The notes: generated by a model not told the origin, from the sequence alone. Shown: positions 7,525-17,655, numbered from the stretch's first letter. The stretch: 64,000 nucleotides of DNA from Bradyrhizobium sp. in8p8 (GCF_000426845.1 NZ_AUGD01000005.1:62001-126000), one strand, 5' to 3'. Translations and numbers: made by a program.

Positions 7525-8376
7525 CTACGGCTGGCCGAGGATCTTCTTCGCGGCCCGAAGGTGCGGCTTGTCGATCATCTGGCCGTCGAGCCGCAGCGTG
7601 CCGGAATTGGGATTGCTCGCGAAGGCCGCGATCACCTTCTCCGCCCAGGTGCGCTCCGCGTCGGTCGGCTCGAACGCCGCGTTGACGATGTCGACATGCT
7701 TGGGATGGATCAGCGCCTTGGCCGAAAAGCCGTCGCGCCGTGCGGCGCGCGTTTCCTGCTCGAGGCCGGCGAGGTTGTCGATGTCGGTGTACACAGTGTC
7801 GATCGGGGCGACCTCGGCCGCGGCCGCGGCCATCAGGCAGAGATCACGCGCCAGGCGATAGGGGCTGTGGAAGACGCCGCCGGAGGCTTTCTCGGTGGCG
7901 CCGAGCGAGGCCGAAAGATCCTCAGCGCCCCACATCAGCCCGGCGAGGCGAGGGGAGCAGCCCTTGTAGCTGCCGAGCCCGAAGATCGAGCCGGCGGTTT
8001 CGGTCGCGACGCAGACGATGCGGGTCGCGCCGACCTCGGTGCCGGAGGCGGACTCCAGGGCCTCGAGCCAGGTCGCGACCCGCCGCACGTCGTCGCCACC
8101 TTGCGATTTCGGCAGCACGATGCCGTCAGGCCTGCCCGGCATCACCGCGGCGAGATCGGCCAGCGTCATGCCGGTGTCGAGCGCATTGACGCGAACATAG
8201 AGTTGGTGCGGGCCGCGATTGCCTTTCAGCATGGCAAGCGTCAGCGAACGCGCCTCCGGCTTCTTCTCGGTGACGACGGAGTCCTCGAGATCGATGATCA
8301 GCGCGTCGGCCTTGCCTTCGCTCGCCTTCTCGAACTTGCGCGGGGAATCGCCCGGAACGAACAGCATCGAACGCAT
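7525..8376 (-). CDS. CoA ester lyase, HpcH/HpaI (CitE-like) family
   Basis: 283 residues. RSMLFVPGDSPRKFEKA at the N-terminus and ALIIDLEDSV are the classic opening of CitE/malyl-CoA lyase-like TIM barrels; GLMWGAEDLSASLGA and ALIHPKHVDIVNAAFEP are later conserved blocks for CoA and metal binding. Such enzymes cleave (or make) 3-hydroxyacyl-CoA esters such as malyl-, methylmalyl- or citramalyl-CoA. The start at 8376 overlaps the stop of the MaoC gene (TGATG), so the two are translationally coupled. The pairing with a MaoC hydratase resembles itaconate- or mesaconate-type pathways, but the substrate is an inference. Confidence 0.88.
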   Translation of the reverse strand: MRSMLFVPGDSPRKFEKASEGKADALIIDLEDSVVTEKKPEARSLTLAMLKGNRGPHQLYVRVNALDTGMTLADLAAVMPGRPDGIVLPKSQGGDDVRRVATWLEALESASGTEVGATRIVCVATETAGSIFGLGSYKGCSPRLAGLMWGAEDLSASLGATEKASGGVFHSPYRLARDLCLMAAAAAEVAPIDTVYTDIDNLAGLEQETRAARRDGFSAKALIHPKHVDIVNAAFEPTDAERTWAEKVIAAFASNPNSGTLRLDGQMIDKPHLRAAKKILGQP

Positions 8377-8828
8377 CAGACCGGCCTCTTGTGCATCATC
8401 GCCATGCGGCGGCATTTGCCGACGATCTCGTCGCTTTGATTGTACGCGTGGTGCTCGAACTCGACGATGCCGGCCATTGGCCGCGACCTGGATTCCCGCA
8501 CCGACAGCACCTTCGTCGTAGCCCGCAACGTGTCGCCATGGAAGACCGGCTTCGGAAACGTGACGTCGGTCATGCCGAGATTGGCGACGGTGGTGCCCAG
8601 GGTCGTATCATAGACCGTCATGCCGATCATGATGCCGAGGGTGTAAAGGCTGTTGAAAATGCGCTGGCCGAACTCGGTCTTCTCGGCGAAATGCGCGTCG
8701 ATGTGCAGCGGTTGCGGGTTGAGCGTCAGCAGGCTGAACATGGTGTTGTCCATCTCCGTGACGGTCCGGGTCAGCGGATGCCTGAACTCCTGGCCCACGG
8801 AAAAGTCCTCGAAATAAAGCCCGGCCAT
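8376..8828 (-). CDS. MaoC-family acyl-CoA hydratase/dehydratase
   Basis: 150 residues forming a single hot-dog domain. FEDFSVGQEFRHPLTRTVTE is the usual MaoC start, DNTMFSLLTLNPQPLHIDA corresponds to the catalytic (R)-hydratase motif region with Asp and His, and FPKPVFHGDTL is the conserved later strand. The ATG at 8828 has GGGAGGAAAC upstream; the in-frame extension to 8900 is rejected. It overlaps the downstream CoA lyase gene, so the pair likely hydrates an enoyl-CoA and then cleaves the hydroxyacyl-CoA. It is divergent from the acyl-CoA dehydrogenase, with 227 bp of shared upstream DNA. Confidence 0.9.
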   Translation of the reverse strand: MAGLYFEDFSVGQEFRHPLTRTVTEMDNTMFSLLTLNPQPLHIDAHFAEKTEFGQRIFNSLYTLGIMIGMTVYDTTLGTTVANLGMTDVTFPKPVFHGDTLRATTKVLSVRESRSRPMAGIVEFEHHAYNQSDEIVGKCRRMAMMHKRPV

Positions 8829-9055
8829 CGCGGTTTCCTCCCTGCGAAATAAAGGCGCGCTCTTGCCGTCGCGCCGCATGACCCTATGCATGGTAGACAC
8901 ACTTCCCAGGGAAATTCACGTATCTGTGCGCAGTTTTTCGAGCTAAGAACGCGGGCGAAGCAAGGCCGGGCGCAGCAAGCGGCACGCCCTGGTGTGGGGA
9001 ACGCGAAGAGACGGGAGATAGCGCGGTCGCGGCTCCCGAGGAGGAGATCAAGGCC

Positions 9056-10222
9056 ATGGATTTCGCGCTCACCGATCAGCAGGAAGCCATTCGCGACGCC
9101 ATCGCCAAGATCTGCGAAGGCTTTCCCGATGCCTACTGGCTGAAGAAGGATCACGACGGCGGTTTCCCGCACGACTTCCACAAGGCGCTGGCTGACGCCG
9201 GCTGGCTCGGCATCTGCGTGCCGGAGGAATATGGCGGCTCGGGTCTCGGCATTACGGAAGCCGCGATCATGATGCGCACCATCGCGGAGTCCGGTGCCGG
9301 CATGTCCGGCGCCTCCGCGGTGCACATCAACGTGTTCGGGCTCAATCCGGTGGTCGTGTTCGGCTCCGAGGAGCAGCGCAGGCGCATGCTGCCGCCGATG
9401 GTCGAGGGCCGCGAAAAGGCGTGCTTTGCGGTGACCGAGCCCAACACCGGCCTGAACACAACGCAGCTCAAGACGCGCGCGGTCGCCAAGAACGACCGCT
9501 ACATCGTCAACGGCCAGAAGGTCTGGATCTCGACGGCGCAGGTCGCGCACAAGATCCTGCTGCTGGCGCGCACCACGCCGCTGGAAGAGGTGCGCTCGCC
9601 GACCCACGGCCTCAGCCTGTTCTACACCGATTTCGACCGCAACAGGATCAAGGTCCACGAGATCGAGAAGATGGGCCGCAAGATCGTCGATTCCAACGAG
9701 CTGTTCTTCGAGGATTTCGAGATCCCGATGGAGGATCGGATCGGCGAGGAGGGCAAGGGCTTCGAGTACATCCTCGAAGGCATGAACCCCGAGCGCATCC
9801 TGATCGCCGCGGAGGCGGTCGGTCTCGGCAAGCTCGCGCTGTCGCGCGCGACCGAATACGCGAAGACTCGCGTCGTGTTCAATCGTCCGATCGGCAAGAA
9901 CCAGGGCATCCAGCATCCGCTCGCGGTCAACTGGATCGAGCTGGAGGCCGCCTGGCTGATGGTGATGTCGGCGGCCTGGCAATACGACAAGGGCATGCCG
10001 TGCGGCGCTGCCGCCAATGCCGCGAAATATCTGGCTGGCGAAGCCGGCTTCTCCGCCTGCGAGCAGGCGGTGATGACCCATGGCGGATTCGGCTACGCCA
10101 AGGAGTTTCACGTCGAGCGCTATTTGCGTGAGGTCATGATCCCGCGCATCGCGCCGGTCAGCCCGCAGCTCGCGCTCAGCTTCATCGCGGAAAAGGTGCT
10201 GGGGCTCGCCAAGTCGTACTGA
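9056..10222 (+). CDS. Acyl-CoA dehydrogenase
   Basis: 388 residues in the usual three-domain layout: an N-terminal helical domain (MDFALTDQQEAIRDAIAKIC), a middle beta domain with CFAVTEPNTGLNTTQLKT and the FAD-contacting IVNGQKVWIS, and a C-terminal helical domain with QGIQHPLA and THGGFGYAKEFHVERYLRE. The enzyme introduces an alpha-beta double bond into an acyl-CoA and passes electrons to ETF. GAGGAG precedes the ATG at 9056. Its neighbours (MaoC hydratase, CoA lyase, acyl-CoA ligase) make a plausible activation-dehydrogenation-hydration-cleavage series, though the acyl chain is unknown. Confidence 0.92.
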   Translation: MDFALTDQQEAIRDAIAKICEGFPDAYWLKKDHDGGFPHDFHKALADAGWLGICVPEEYGGSGLGITEAAIMMRTIAESGAGMSGASAVHINVFGLNPVVVFGSEEQRRRMLPPMVEGREKACFAVTEPNTGLNTTQLKTRAVAKNDRYIVNGQKVWISTAQVAHKILLLARTTPLEEVRSPTHGLSLFYTDFDRNRIKVHEIEKMGRKIVDSNELFFEDFEIPMEDRIGEEGKGFEYILEGMNPERILIAAEAVGLGKLALSRATEYAKTRVVFNRPIGKNQGIQHPLAVNWIELEAAWLMVMSAAWQYDKGMPCGAAANAAKYLAGEAGFSACEQAVMTHGGFGYAKEFHVERYLREVMIPRIAPVSPQLALSFIAEKVLGLAKSY

Positions 10223-10254
10223 ACGAGTCTTGTGGCGCAATCCGAATGTGGCGC

Positions 10255-11829
10255 CTATTCGGCGGCGATCCGCTCCATCGCCATGGCACGGAGCCTGGCG
10301 CGCTGGATCTTGACTCCGTTGGCGCTGTCCGTGACAGGAAAGGCGTCCACGACATAGATGCGTGCCGGGACCTTGTAGCCGGCGAGCCGCTCGCGCAGGT
10401 GCGCGACCAGCATCTCCTGCATTGGCGGCTCCTTCGCCGGGATCACGAACGCAACGCAGCGCGCCTGCCCTTTGAGATCGACTGCGACGATCTGGGCGTC
10501 GGCGACCCCGGCACAGGATTTGAGTTCGTCCTCGATTTCGCCGGGCGCGACGAGGAAGCCGCCGAGCCGCATCGCATCACCGGCGCGCGTCTCGTAGACG
10601 AACGAGCCATCGCCGCGCAGGTGGCCGATATCGCCGGTGCGGAAGAACCCGTCGGCGGTGATCGCCTCGCGCGTTGCTTCGGGGTTGTTGAAATAGCCGA
10701 GGAAGCGTGACGGCGCGCTGATTTCGATTTCGCCGGAGACGCCGCTGGCCGCAAGCTCGCCGGTGTCCGTGTCGCGCACGCGCACCTTCGCATCCGGCGA
10801 CATCGGCCAGCCGCCACCCTCGATGCGATCCGCGAACGCATCGCTAGCGCGGGCGATGGAGAACAGCGCCTGTACCTCGCTCGAACCGTACAGGCCGTGA
10901 AGCGGCAAGCCGCGGGCTTCAGCTTCTGCCGCCAGTTCGCGCCAGCCGGGCTGGAACGCGGCAAAACCGCAGAGCTCGAGATGTGGAAATGGGCGTGGCG
11001 CATCGGTGTGCGCAAGGATGCGTCGAAACATCTCGTCGGAGCCGAAGGAATGCGTGATCCTGTGCTCGCGGAGAATCGCCAGGGCCGGCGCCGCCTCGAA
11101 GGCGTCGAGCGCGTGGACGGTCGCACCGGCTGCGACGAAGCCGAGCAGGCTCGTCATGCCGAATGTGCCGCAGAACGGCAGCATGGCCAGCAGCGAATGG
11201 CGCTGCGGATTGAGCTGGAGTGCGCGGGCGACGGAGACGGCGTGGGTCGCCAGCGTGCGCTGCGAATGCGCGACGAGCTTCGGCCCCTTGGTCGTGCCCG
11301 ACGTCGTGTAGAGCAGCACGGGCAGGTCGATGTCGTCCTGAGCCGGCGGGGCTGGTGGATAAGGCCGGTCAAAGGCATCGAAACGCACGCAGGGCCAGTG
11401 CGCCGGGATCGCATCCGCACCAACCACAGCCAGCTTTTGCAGCGCCGGCACCTCGTTCTTGGCGATGCCGGCGAGAATGGCGGCAAAGTCGATCGAGCGG
11501 AAATTGGCCTCGACCACCATCAGCCTGGCGCCGGACAGCTTGAGCAGATGCGCGACCTCCGCGCTGCGGTAGCGCGTATTGACGGCCGCGACGATGGCCC
11601 CGAGCCGTGCCGCGGCGAACAGCAGCGCCAGCCATTCGGCCCGGTTAACCAGCCAGACCGCCACGACGTCGCCCTTGCCGATGCCTTGCGCCGCAAGCCA
11701 GGCGGCGGTCTGTTCGACCTTGGCCGAGAACTCCGCGCGCGAGACGGCTGTAGCATCGAATACGAAGGCAGGATCGGCGGCGGTCTCGATCCGGATCAGC
11801 GATTGCAGTGAAAAGTCGTTGGCGCTCAT
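10255..11829 (-). CDS. Acyl-CoA synthetase / AMP-dependent ligase (adenylate-forming, ANL family)
   Basis: 524 residues. The ATP-binding motif LLYTTSGTTKGPK, the adenylate core LYGSSEVQALF, FFRTGDIGHL and the C-terminal hinge region ending near SANGVKIQRARLR are all present, so the enzyme should activate a carboxylate as acyl-AMP and load it on CoA. The ligase is 32 bp downstream of upp on the same strand and ends 32 bp from the convergent acyl-CoA dehydrogenase. It probably supplies CoA thioesters to the adjacent dehydrogenase/hydratase/lyase set. Substrate specificity cannot be read from sequence. Confidence 0.9.
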   Translation of the reverse strand: MSANDFSLQSLIRIETAADPAFVFDATAVSRAEFSAKVEQTAAWLAAQGIGKGDVVAVWLVNRAEWLALLFAAARLGAIVAAVNTRYRSAEVAHLLKLSGARLMVVEANFRSIDFAAILAGIAKNEVPALQKLAVVGADAIPAHWPCVRFDAFDRPYPPAPPAQDDIDLPVLLYTTSGTTKGPKLVAHSQRTLATHAVSVARALQLNPQRHSLLAMLPFCGTFGMTSLLGFVAAGATVHALDAFEAAPALAILREHRITHSFGSDEMFRRILAHTDAPRPFPHLELCGFAAFQPGWRELAAEAEARGLPLHGLYGSSEVQALFSIARASDAFADRIEGGGWPMSPDAKVRVRDTDTGELAASGVSGEIEISAPSRFLGYFNNPEATREAITADGFFRTGDIGHLRGDGSFVYETRAGDAMRLGGFLVAPGEIEDELKSCAGVADAQIVAVDLKGQARCVAFVIPAKEPPMQEMLVAHLRERLAGYKVPARIYVVDAFPVTDSANGVKIQRARLRAMAMERIAAE

Positions 11830-11861
11830 GCCACCGAACTAACCCGATCGCGCAAACCTGT

Positions 11862-12497
11862 CTACTTGGTGCCGAACATCCGGTCACCGGCATCGCCCAG
11901 GCCCGGCACGATGTAGCCGTGGTCGTTGAGCCGTTCGTCGACCGCGGCGGTCCAGATCGGCACGTCGGGATGCTCGCTCTGGAATTGGGCGATGCCTTCA
12001 GGGGCGGCGAGCAGGCAGACGAAGCGGATGTCGCGGGCGCCGCGCGCCTTGAGCAGGGACGCGCCGGCGCAGGCCGAGTTGCCGGTCGCCAGCATCGGGT
12101 CCATCAGGATGACGGTGCGGTCGGACAGGTCCTGCGGGGCCTTGAAGTAATATTCCACGGCCTGCAACGTCTCGGGGTCGCGGTAGAGCCCGATATGGGC
12201 GACGCGCGCCGACGGCATCAAGGCGAGCATGCCATCGAGGAAGCCGACGCCCGCGCGCAGGATCGGCGCCAGCGTGAGTTTCTTGCCGGCGATCTTGGGT
12301 GCCTGCATCGGCGCGATCGGCGTCTCGATGTCCACCAGCTCCAGCGGCAGGTCGCGCGTCACCTCGTAGCCGAGCAGCATCCCGATCTCGTTCAGGATCT
12401 CGCGAAAGCTCTTGGTCGAGCGGTCCTTCTCCCGCATCAGGGAGAGCTTGTGCTGGACCAGGGGATGGTTGACGACGTTGACGCTGCCAGTGCTCAT
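11862..12497 (-). CDS. upp: Uracil phosphoribosyltransferase
   Basis: 211 residues, the normal length. The PRPP-binding loop [14 protein letters not shown] is complete, and [15 protein letters not shown] and the C-terminal [17 protein letters not shown] are the family's uracil-binding blocks. The enzyme salvages uracil to UMP in the cytosol. It is upstream of the acyl-CoA ligase on the same strand and divergent from the kdp operon. Functional connection to either neighbour is not apparent. Confidence 0.96.
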   Translation of the reverse strand: MSTGSVNVVNHPLVQHKLSLMREKDRSTKSFREILNEIGMLLGYEVTRDLPLELVDIETPIAPMQAPKIAGKKLTLAPILRAGVGFLDGMLALMPSARVAHIGLYRDPETLQAVEYYFKAPQDLSDRTVILMDPMLATGNSACAGASLLKARGARDIRFVCLLAAPEGIAQFQSEHPDVPIWTAAVDERLNDHGYIVPGLGDAGDRMFGTK

Positions 12498-12729
12498 GAA
12501 AGCGATCTACACGGTTCCGTGAAACTGCGCCAGATCGCTCCACCTGCCTTTATGAGATTCCTATAACTTCGCCCCAGCGATCTTCTCGAAAACCTATGCC
12601 AGTGGTGGCACCTCAGCAGGGTCAAGAGCGCCGGCTGGTGTCGTGGAAGTACACCCTTGATCCGTGCGCTCACCGGAATCCCGGGAAAGCGGTCGCCCCG
12701 ACCATGAGGGCGCAACGAGGAGTATCGCC

Positions 12730-12813
12730 ATGATGGACTTTCTGATGCTGGTGCTCGCCGTCACCTTCTTCGCCCTCGCGATCGGCTACACCTACGCCTG
12801 CGAACGGTTGTGA
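12730..12813 (+). CDS. 27-residue membrane microprotein at the head of the kdp operon
   Basis: ATG at 12730 is preceded by GAGGAG. The product (MMDFLMLVLAVTFFALAIGY then TYACERL) has one transmembrane helix and ends in CERL. I recall similarly short proteins ending in a Cys-Glu/Asp-Arg-Leu motif upstream of kdpF in other proteobacteria; none is characterised to my knowledge. It precedes kdpF by only 12 bp, so it is very likely translated as the first gene of the operon and could be an accessory subunit of the KdpFABC complex. Confidence 0.7.
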   Translation: MMDFLMLVLAVTFFALAIGYTYACERL

Positions 12814-12825
12814 CGGAGCGGGACC

Positions 12826-12915
12826 ATGATCTTCGATTATGCGCTCGCCGGCGCCGTCTCGTTCGGCCTCCTGATCTATCTCACCTACGCGTTGCTGCGG
12901 CCCGAGCGGTTCTGA
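12826..12915 (+). CDS. kdpF: KdpF, small subunit of the potassium-transporting P-type ATPase
   Basis: 29 residues with one transmembrane helix and the characteristic ending YLTYALLRPERF shared by KdpF proteins. KdpF stabilises the KdpFABC complex in the inner membrane. It is located 113 bp before kdpA and after another microprotein gene. A GGGACC-like sequence upstream of the ATG is a weak ribosome site; coupling to the preceding stop is possible. Confidence 0.9.
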   Translation: MIFDYALAGAVSFGLLIYLTYALLRPERF

Positions 12916-12919
12916 GGCC

Positions 12920-13024
12920 GTGCTGCTGATCGTCGAATTGCTGCTGGCCGACGCCGCGCTCGTCGCGGGCCTGCTTGCGCTGCTCCTGCCGCTCTTGCGC
13001 CGGACCCGAAGCCTGAAGGGTTAA
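12920..13024 (+). CDS. Possible 34-residue hydrophobic microprotein between kdpF and kdpA
   Basis: A GTG 4 bp after the kdpF stop opens a frame of 34 codons that ends 4 bp before the kdpA ATG, filling the gap exactly. The product is a leucine/alanine-rich membrane helix followed by a basic tail ([10 protein letters not shown]), oriented like a single-pass protein with a cytoplasmic C-terminus. No good Shine-Dalgarno is seen, so translation would rely on coupling to kdpF. I do not recognise a family; it could be a chance frame. Confidence 0.4.
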   Translation: MLLIVELLLADAALVAGLLALLLPLLRRTRSLKG

Positions 13025-13028
13025 TGCC

Positions 13029-14732
13029 ATGACTGTCATCGGTTGGCTCCAGATCATTCTTTACTGTGCGATCGTCGTCGCGCTGACCAAGCCGCTCGGC
13101 TGGTACATGACGCGAGTGTTCAACGGCGAGCACACGTTCCTGTCGCCCGCCCTGCGCCCGATCGAGGTGGGCATCTATTGGATCGCCGGGGTCGACGAGA
13201 AGCGGGAGCAGCACTGGCTGACCTACACGGTCGCCATGCTGTTGTTTCATGTCGGCGGCTTCCTCGTCATCTACGGCCTGATGCGGCTCCAGGCCATGTT
13301 GCCCTTCAATCCGGCCGGGCAGTCCGCGGTCGCCGAAGATCTCTCGTTCAACACCGCGGTCTCCTTCATCACCAACACCAACTGGCAGAACTACGGCGGC
13401 GAGAGCACGCTTTCCTATCTGACCCAGATGCTCGGCCTGACACATCAGAACTTCCTGTCGGCGGCAACCGGGATTGTTCTGGCGATTGCGCTGATCCGCG
13501 GCTTCTCGCGTGCGTCGATCCGCACCGTGGGCAATTTCTGGGTCGATGTGACCCGCTGCACGCTCTATGTTCTGCTGCCCATCTGCGTCGTGCTCACGCT
13601 CTTCCTGGTCTGGCAGGGCATACCGCAGACGCTTGGGCCTTACGTCCAGGCTACCACCCTCGAAGGCGCCAAGCAGACCATCGCGGTCGGCCCGGTCGCC
13701 TCGCAGGTCGCCATCAAGATGTTAGGCACCAACGGCGGCGGATTCTTCAACGCGAACGCGTCGCACCCCTTCGAAAACTCGACCGCGCTGTCCAACTTCG
13801 TGCAGATGCTGTCGATCTTCGTGCTCGGCGCCGCGCTGACCAACGTATTCGGCCGGATGGTCGGCAACCAGCGCCAGGGCTGGGCGATCCTGGCGGTGAT
13901 GGGCGTGCTGTTCGTTGCCGGCGTCGCCGCCTGCTATTGGGCGGAGGCCAACGGCACCTCGACCCTGCATGCCCTGGGCCTGACCGGTGGAAACATGGAA
14001 GGCAAGGAGGTTCGCTTCGGCATCGTCGCGTCCTCGCTGTTCGCGGTGATCACCACGGCCGCGTCCTGCGGTGCCGTCAACGCCATGCATGACAGCTTCA
14101 CGGCGCTCGGGGGCATGATCCCGCTGATCAACATGCAGCTCGGAGAGATCATCGTCGGCGGCGTCGGCGCCGGCATGTACGGCATGCTGCTGTTCGTCAT
14201 CCTCGCCATCTTCGTCGCGGGCCTGATGGTCGGACGCACCCCGGAATATGTCGGCAAGAAAATCGAGGCGCATGAGGTCAAGATGGCGATGCTCGCCATT
14301 CTCGTCCTGCCCTTGATGATTCTCGGTTGGACCGCCATCGGCGTGGTCTATCCGGCGGCAGTCGCCTCCATGGCGAACACCGGACCGCACGGCTTCACCG
14401 AAGTGCTGTACGCCTTCAGCTCGGGGACGGGCAACAACGGCTCGGCCTTCGCGGGCCTCACCGGCAACACCTTCTTCTACAATCTCACGCTCGCCAGCGC
14501 GATGTTCGTCGGCCGCTTCTTCATGATCGTTCCGGCCATGGCGATCGCAGGTTCGCTCGGGGCCAAGAAGTCGATCCCGCCCTCGATGGGCACGTTCCCG
14601 ACCACCGGCGGCCTGTTCATCGGCCTCGTGACCGGCCTCATCCTGATCATGGGCGGCCTGACCTTCTTCCCGGCGCTCGCGCTCGGTCCCATCGTCGAGC
14701 ATCTTGCGATGACCGCCGGCAACGTCTTCTGA
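13029..14732 (+). CDS. kdpA: Potassium-transporting ATPase subunit A (channel-like, K+-binding)
   Basis: 567 residues, the usual length, with about ten membrane helices. The four selectivity-filter-like regions are visible, for example [29 protein letters not shown], and [17 protein letters not shown]. KdpA resembles SKT-type channels and selects K+ for the ATPase. AAGGG precedes the ATG at 13029. kdpB follows after 16 bp. Confidence 0.97.
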   Translation: MTVIGWLQIILYCAIVVALTKPLGWYMTRVFNGEHTFLSPALRPIEVGIYWIAGVDEKREQHWLTYTVAMLLFHVGGFLVIYGLMRLQAMLPFNPAGQSAVAEDLSFNTAVSFITNTNWQNYGGESTLSYLTQMLGLTHQNFLSAATGIVLAIALIRGFSRASIRTVGNFWVDVTRCTLYVLLPICVVLTLFLVWQGIPQTLGPYVQATTLEGAKQTIAVGPVASQVAIKMLGTNGGGFFNANASHPFENSTALSNFVQMLSIFVLGAALTNVFGRMVGNQRQGWAILAVMGVLFVAGVAACYWAEANGTSTLHALGLTGGNMEGKEVRFGIVASSLFAVITTAASCGAVNAMHDSFTALGGMIPLINMQLGEIIVGGVGAGMYGMLLFVILAIFVAGLMVGRTPEYVGKKIEAHEVKMAMLAILVLPLMILGWTAIGVVYPAAVASMANTGPHGFTEVLYAFSSGTGNNGSAFAGLTGNTFFYNLTLASAMFVGRFFMIVPAMAIAGSLGAKKSIPPSMGTFPTTGGLFIGLVTGLILIMGGLTFFPALALGPIVEHLAMTAGNVF

Positions 14733-14748
14733 TGTCTGGAGGACCTCC

Positions 14749-16863
14749 ATGAATATGGCAAAACTGCAAAAGCGCGCGCCGATGTCGGCAATGCTCGATC
14801 CCGGGATCGTGATGCCCGCGGTCAAGGCGTCCTTCACCAAGCTCGATCCGCGCTGGATGGTGAAGAACCCGGTCATGTTCGTGGTCGAGGTCGTGGCCGC
14901 GCTCACCACGGTGATCTTCCTGCGCGATGTCGCTACGGGCGGCGCGGGCCTCGGCTTCACCTTCCAGATCATCCTGTGGCTCTGGTTCACGGTGCTGTTC
15001 GCCAATTTCGCCGAAGCGGTGGCGGAAGGCCGCGGCAAGGCGCAGGCCGAGACGCTGCGCAAGACCCGCACCGAAAGCCAGGCCAAGCTCCTGAGCGGTG
15101 CAGGCCGAGACTACGAGCTGGTTTCAGGCACCAGTCTGAAGGTCGGCGACGTGGTGCTGGTCGAGGCCGGCGATACAATCCCTTCCGACGGCGAAGTGAT
15201 CGAGGGTGTCGCCTCCGTCAACGAGGCCGCCATTACCGGTGAGTCCGCGCCCGTGATCCGCGAGTCCGGCGGCGACCGTTCGGCGGTGACAGGCGGCACC
15301 CAGGTCCTGTCCGACTGGATCCGAGTGCGCATTACCGCCGCGCAGGGCTCGACCTTCATCGACCGCATGATCAAACTGGTCGAGGGGGCAGAACGCCAGA
15401 AGACGCCGAACGAGATCGCGCTCAACATCCTGCTGGCCGGCCTCACCATCGTCTTCGTGTTCGCGACGGTGACGATCCCGAGCTATGCCGCCTATGCGGG
15501 CGGCTCGATCTCGGTCATCGTGCTGGTGGCGCTGTTCGTGACGCTGATACCGACCACCATCGGCGCGCTGTTGTCCGCGATCGGCATCGCCGGCATGGAC
15601 CGCCTGGTGCGCTTCAACGTGCTGGCGATGTCCGGCCGCGCGGTCGAAGCCGCCGGCGATGTCGACACGCTGCTGCTCGACAAGACCGGCACCATCACGC
15701 TCGGCAACCGGCAGGCCACAGCGTTCCGTCCCGTCCGTGGCGTCACCGAGCAGGAGATGGCGGACGCCGCCCAGCTCGCTTCGCTCGCCGACGAGACGCC
15801 GGAAGGCCGCTCCATCGTCGTACTGGCCAAGGAGAAATACGGCATCCGCGGCCGCGACATGACCGAGCTGGGCGCGAACTTCGTGCCGTTCACGGCGCAG
15901 ACCCGCATGAGCGGCGTCGACGCTGCCGGCTCATCAGTGCGCAAGGGCGCCATCGATGCCATCCTCAACTATGTCGGCGGCGGCGCCCCGACCGCGGTCG
16001 CGTCGGGCAACACGGCGCGGGTGGTGCAGCCTGCCGCGCTCTCCGAGCTCGGCCGCGAGATCCAGGCCATTGCCGATGACGTGTCGAAGTCCGGCGGCAC
16101 GCCGCTGGCGGTCGCCAGAGACGGCAGGCTGCTCGGGATCGTCCAGCTCAAGGACATCGTCAAGGGAGGTATTCGCGAGCGCTTCGCGGAGCTGCGCCGC
16201 ATGGGCATCCGCACCATCATGATCACCGGCGACAATCCGATGACGGCTGCCGCCATCGCCGCGGAAGCCGGCGTCGACGATTTTCTGGCGCAGGCGACTC
16301 CCGAGGACAAGCTCAGGCTGATCCGCGACGAGCAGGCCAATGGCAAGCTGGTCGCCATGTGCGGCGACGGCACCAATGACGCGCCGGCGCTCGCCCAGGC
16401 CGACGTCGGTGTCGCCATGAATACCGGCACGCAAGCCGCCCGCGAGGCCGGCAACATGGTCGACCTCGACTCCAACCCGACCAAGCTGATCGAGGTGGTC
16501 GAGATCGGCAAGCAGCTCCTGATGACCCGGGGTGCGCTGACGACGTTCTCGATCGCCAACGACGTCGCGAAGTATTTTGCGATCATCCCGGCGATGTTCC
16601 TGGCGTTCTACCCGCAGCTGAACGTGCTCAACGTCATGAACCTGTCGAGCCCGCAGAGTGCCATCCTGTCGGCGATCATCTTCAATGCGCTCGTTATCGT
16701 CGCGCTGATCCCGCTCGCCCTGAAAGGCGTTGCCTATCGTGCGGTCGGAGCCGGTGCGCTGCTCCGCCGTAACCTCTTGATCTATGGGCTTGGCGGCATC
16801 GTCATTCCCTTCATCGGTATCAAGGCGATCGACGTTGTCGTGACCGCCTTGCACTTGGCTTGA
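14749..16863 (+). CDS. kdpB: Potassium-transporting ATPase subunit B (P-type ATPase)
   Basis: 704 residues. The P-type hallmarks are intact: TGES at 163-166, the phosphorylated Asp311 in DKTGTIT, the hinge [19 protein letters not shown] and [19 protein letters not shown]. Ser166 corresponds to the inhibitory phosphorylation serine described in E. coli KdpB. CTGGAGGACC before the ATG at 14749 sets the start. A palindromic repeat lies between this gene and kdpC. Confidence 0.97.
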   Translation: MNMAKLQKRAPMSAMLDPGIVMPAVKASFTKLDPRWMVKNPVMFVVEVVAALTTVIFLRDVATGGAGLGFTFQIILWLWFTVLFANFAEAVAEGRGKAQAETLRKTRTESQAKLLSGAGRDYELVSGTSLKVGDVVLVEAGDTIPSDGEVIEGVASVNEAAITGESAPVIRESGGDRSAVTGGTQVLSDWIRVRITAAQGSTFIDRMIKLVEGAERQKTPNEIALNILLAGLTIVFVFATVTIPSYAAYAGGSISVIVLVALFVTLIPTTIGALLSAIGIAGMDRLVRFNVLAMSGRAVEAAGDVDTLLLDKTGTITLGNRQATAFRPVRGVTEQEMADAAQLASLADETPEGRSIVVLAKEKYGIRGRDMTELGANFVPFTAQTRMSGVDAAGSSVRKGAIDAILNYVGGGAPTAVASGNTARVVQPAALSELGREIQAIADDVSKSGGTPLAVARDGRLLGIVQLKDIVKGGIRERFAELRRMGIRTIMITGDNPMTAAAIAAEAGVDDFLAQATPEDKLRLIRDEQANGKLVAMCGDGTNDAPALAQADVGVAMNTGTQAAREAGNMVDLDSNPTKLIEVVEIGKQLLMTRGALTTFSIANDVAKYFAIIPAMFLAFYPQLNVLNVMNLSSPQSAILSAIIFNALVIVALIPLALKGVAYRAVGAGALLRRNLLIYGLGGIVIPFIGIKAIDVVVTALHLA

Positions 16864-16903
16864 GTCCGTTGTCTCGAACGAAGCGAAACCGCATCTCTCG
16901 GTC

Positions 16904-16983
16904 GTCATTCCGGGGCGATGCGTAGCATCGAACCCGGAATCTCGAGATTCCGGGTCTGGTCCTTCGGACCATCCCGGAATGAC
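16904..16983. repeat. Palindromic repeat (GTCATTCCGGG family) inside the kdp operon
   Basis: GTCATTCCGGG at the left is mirrored by CCCGGAATGAC at the right, with an internal hairpin GAATCTCGAGATTC. It sits in the 146-bp gap between kdpB and kdpC, so the transcript would carry a strong stem-loop. Relatives lie at 21074-21181 and 24888-24978. Confidence 0.85.
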
Positions 16984-17009
16984 CGGGGTACGAGAATTGG
17001 AGACCCAAC

Positions 17010-17615
17010 ATGTTCAGAGAAATCCGCCCCGCCATCGTCCTGTTGCTGGCGCTCACTGCCATCACCGGCATCGCCTATCCGATCGCGATGACCGCCATTG
17101 CCGGCACGTTGTTTCCCGTACAGGCGCAGGGCAGCCTGATCGAGAAGGACGGCAAGGTGATCGGCTCCGCCCTGATCGGGCAGGAGTTCAGGGACGGAAA
17201 ATACTTCCATGGCCGCCCCTCGGCGACGCTGGCGCCGGACCCCAATGACTCGGCAAAGACGGTGCCGGCGCCCTACAATGCCGGCAGTTCGGGCGGCTCG
17301 AACCTCGGCCCGACCAGCAAGGCGCTGGCCGACCGGCTGAAGCAGGATGTGGACAAGCTCAGGGGCGAGAATCCGAACGCGGCCGTGCCGGTCGACCTGG
17401 TGACGACCTCGGCCAGCGGCCTCGATCCGAACATCTCGCCGGACGCGGCGCAATTCCAGGTGCCACGCGTGGCGAAGGCGCGCAATCTGTCTGAGGATCG
17501 GGTCAAGCAGTTGGTGAGTGCCAACACCGAAGGCCGTCTGCTCGGCCTGCTCGGCGAACCCAGGGTCAACGTTCTGGCGCTGAATCTCGCGCTCGATCGC
17601 ATGGCCGCGAAGTAG
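17010..17615 (+). CDS. kdpC: Potassium-transporting ATPase subunit C
   Basis: 201 residues: one N-terminal membrane helix ([20 protein letters not shown]) and a soluble domain with the conserved [17 protein letters not shown] and [18 protein letters not shown] motifs. KdpC assembles with KdpA and KdpB and raises ATP affinity. The gene is separated from kdpB by an unusual 146-bp spacer containing a palindromic repeat, while kdpD follows after 40 bp. Confidence 0.97.
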   Translation: MFREIRPAIVLLLALTAITGIAYPIAMTAIAGTLFPVQAQGSLIEKDGKVIGSALIGQEFRDGKYFHGRPSATLAPDPNDSAKTVPAPYNAGSSGGSNLGPTSKALADRLKQDVDKLRGENPNAAVPVDLVTTSASGLDPNISPDAAQFQVPRVAKARNLSEDRVKQLVSANTEGRLLGLLGEPRVNVLALNLALDRMAAK

Positions 17616-17655
17616 CAGTCTAGGCTCGCGGCGCGCGCATGATTATATTCGCATA

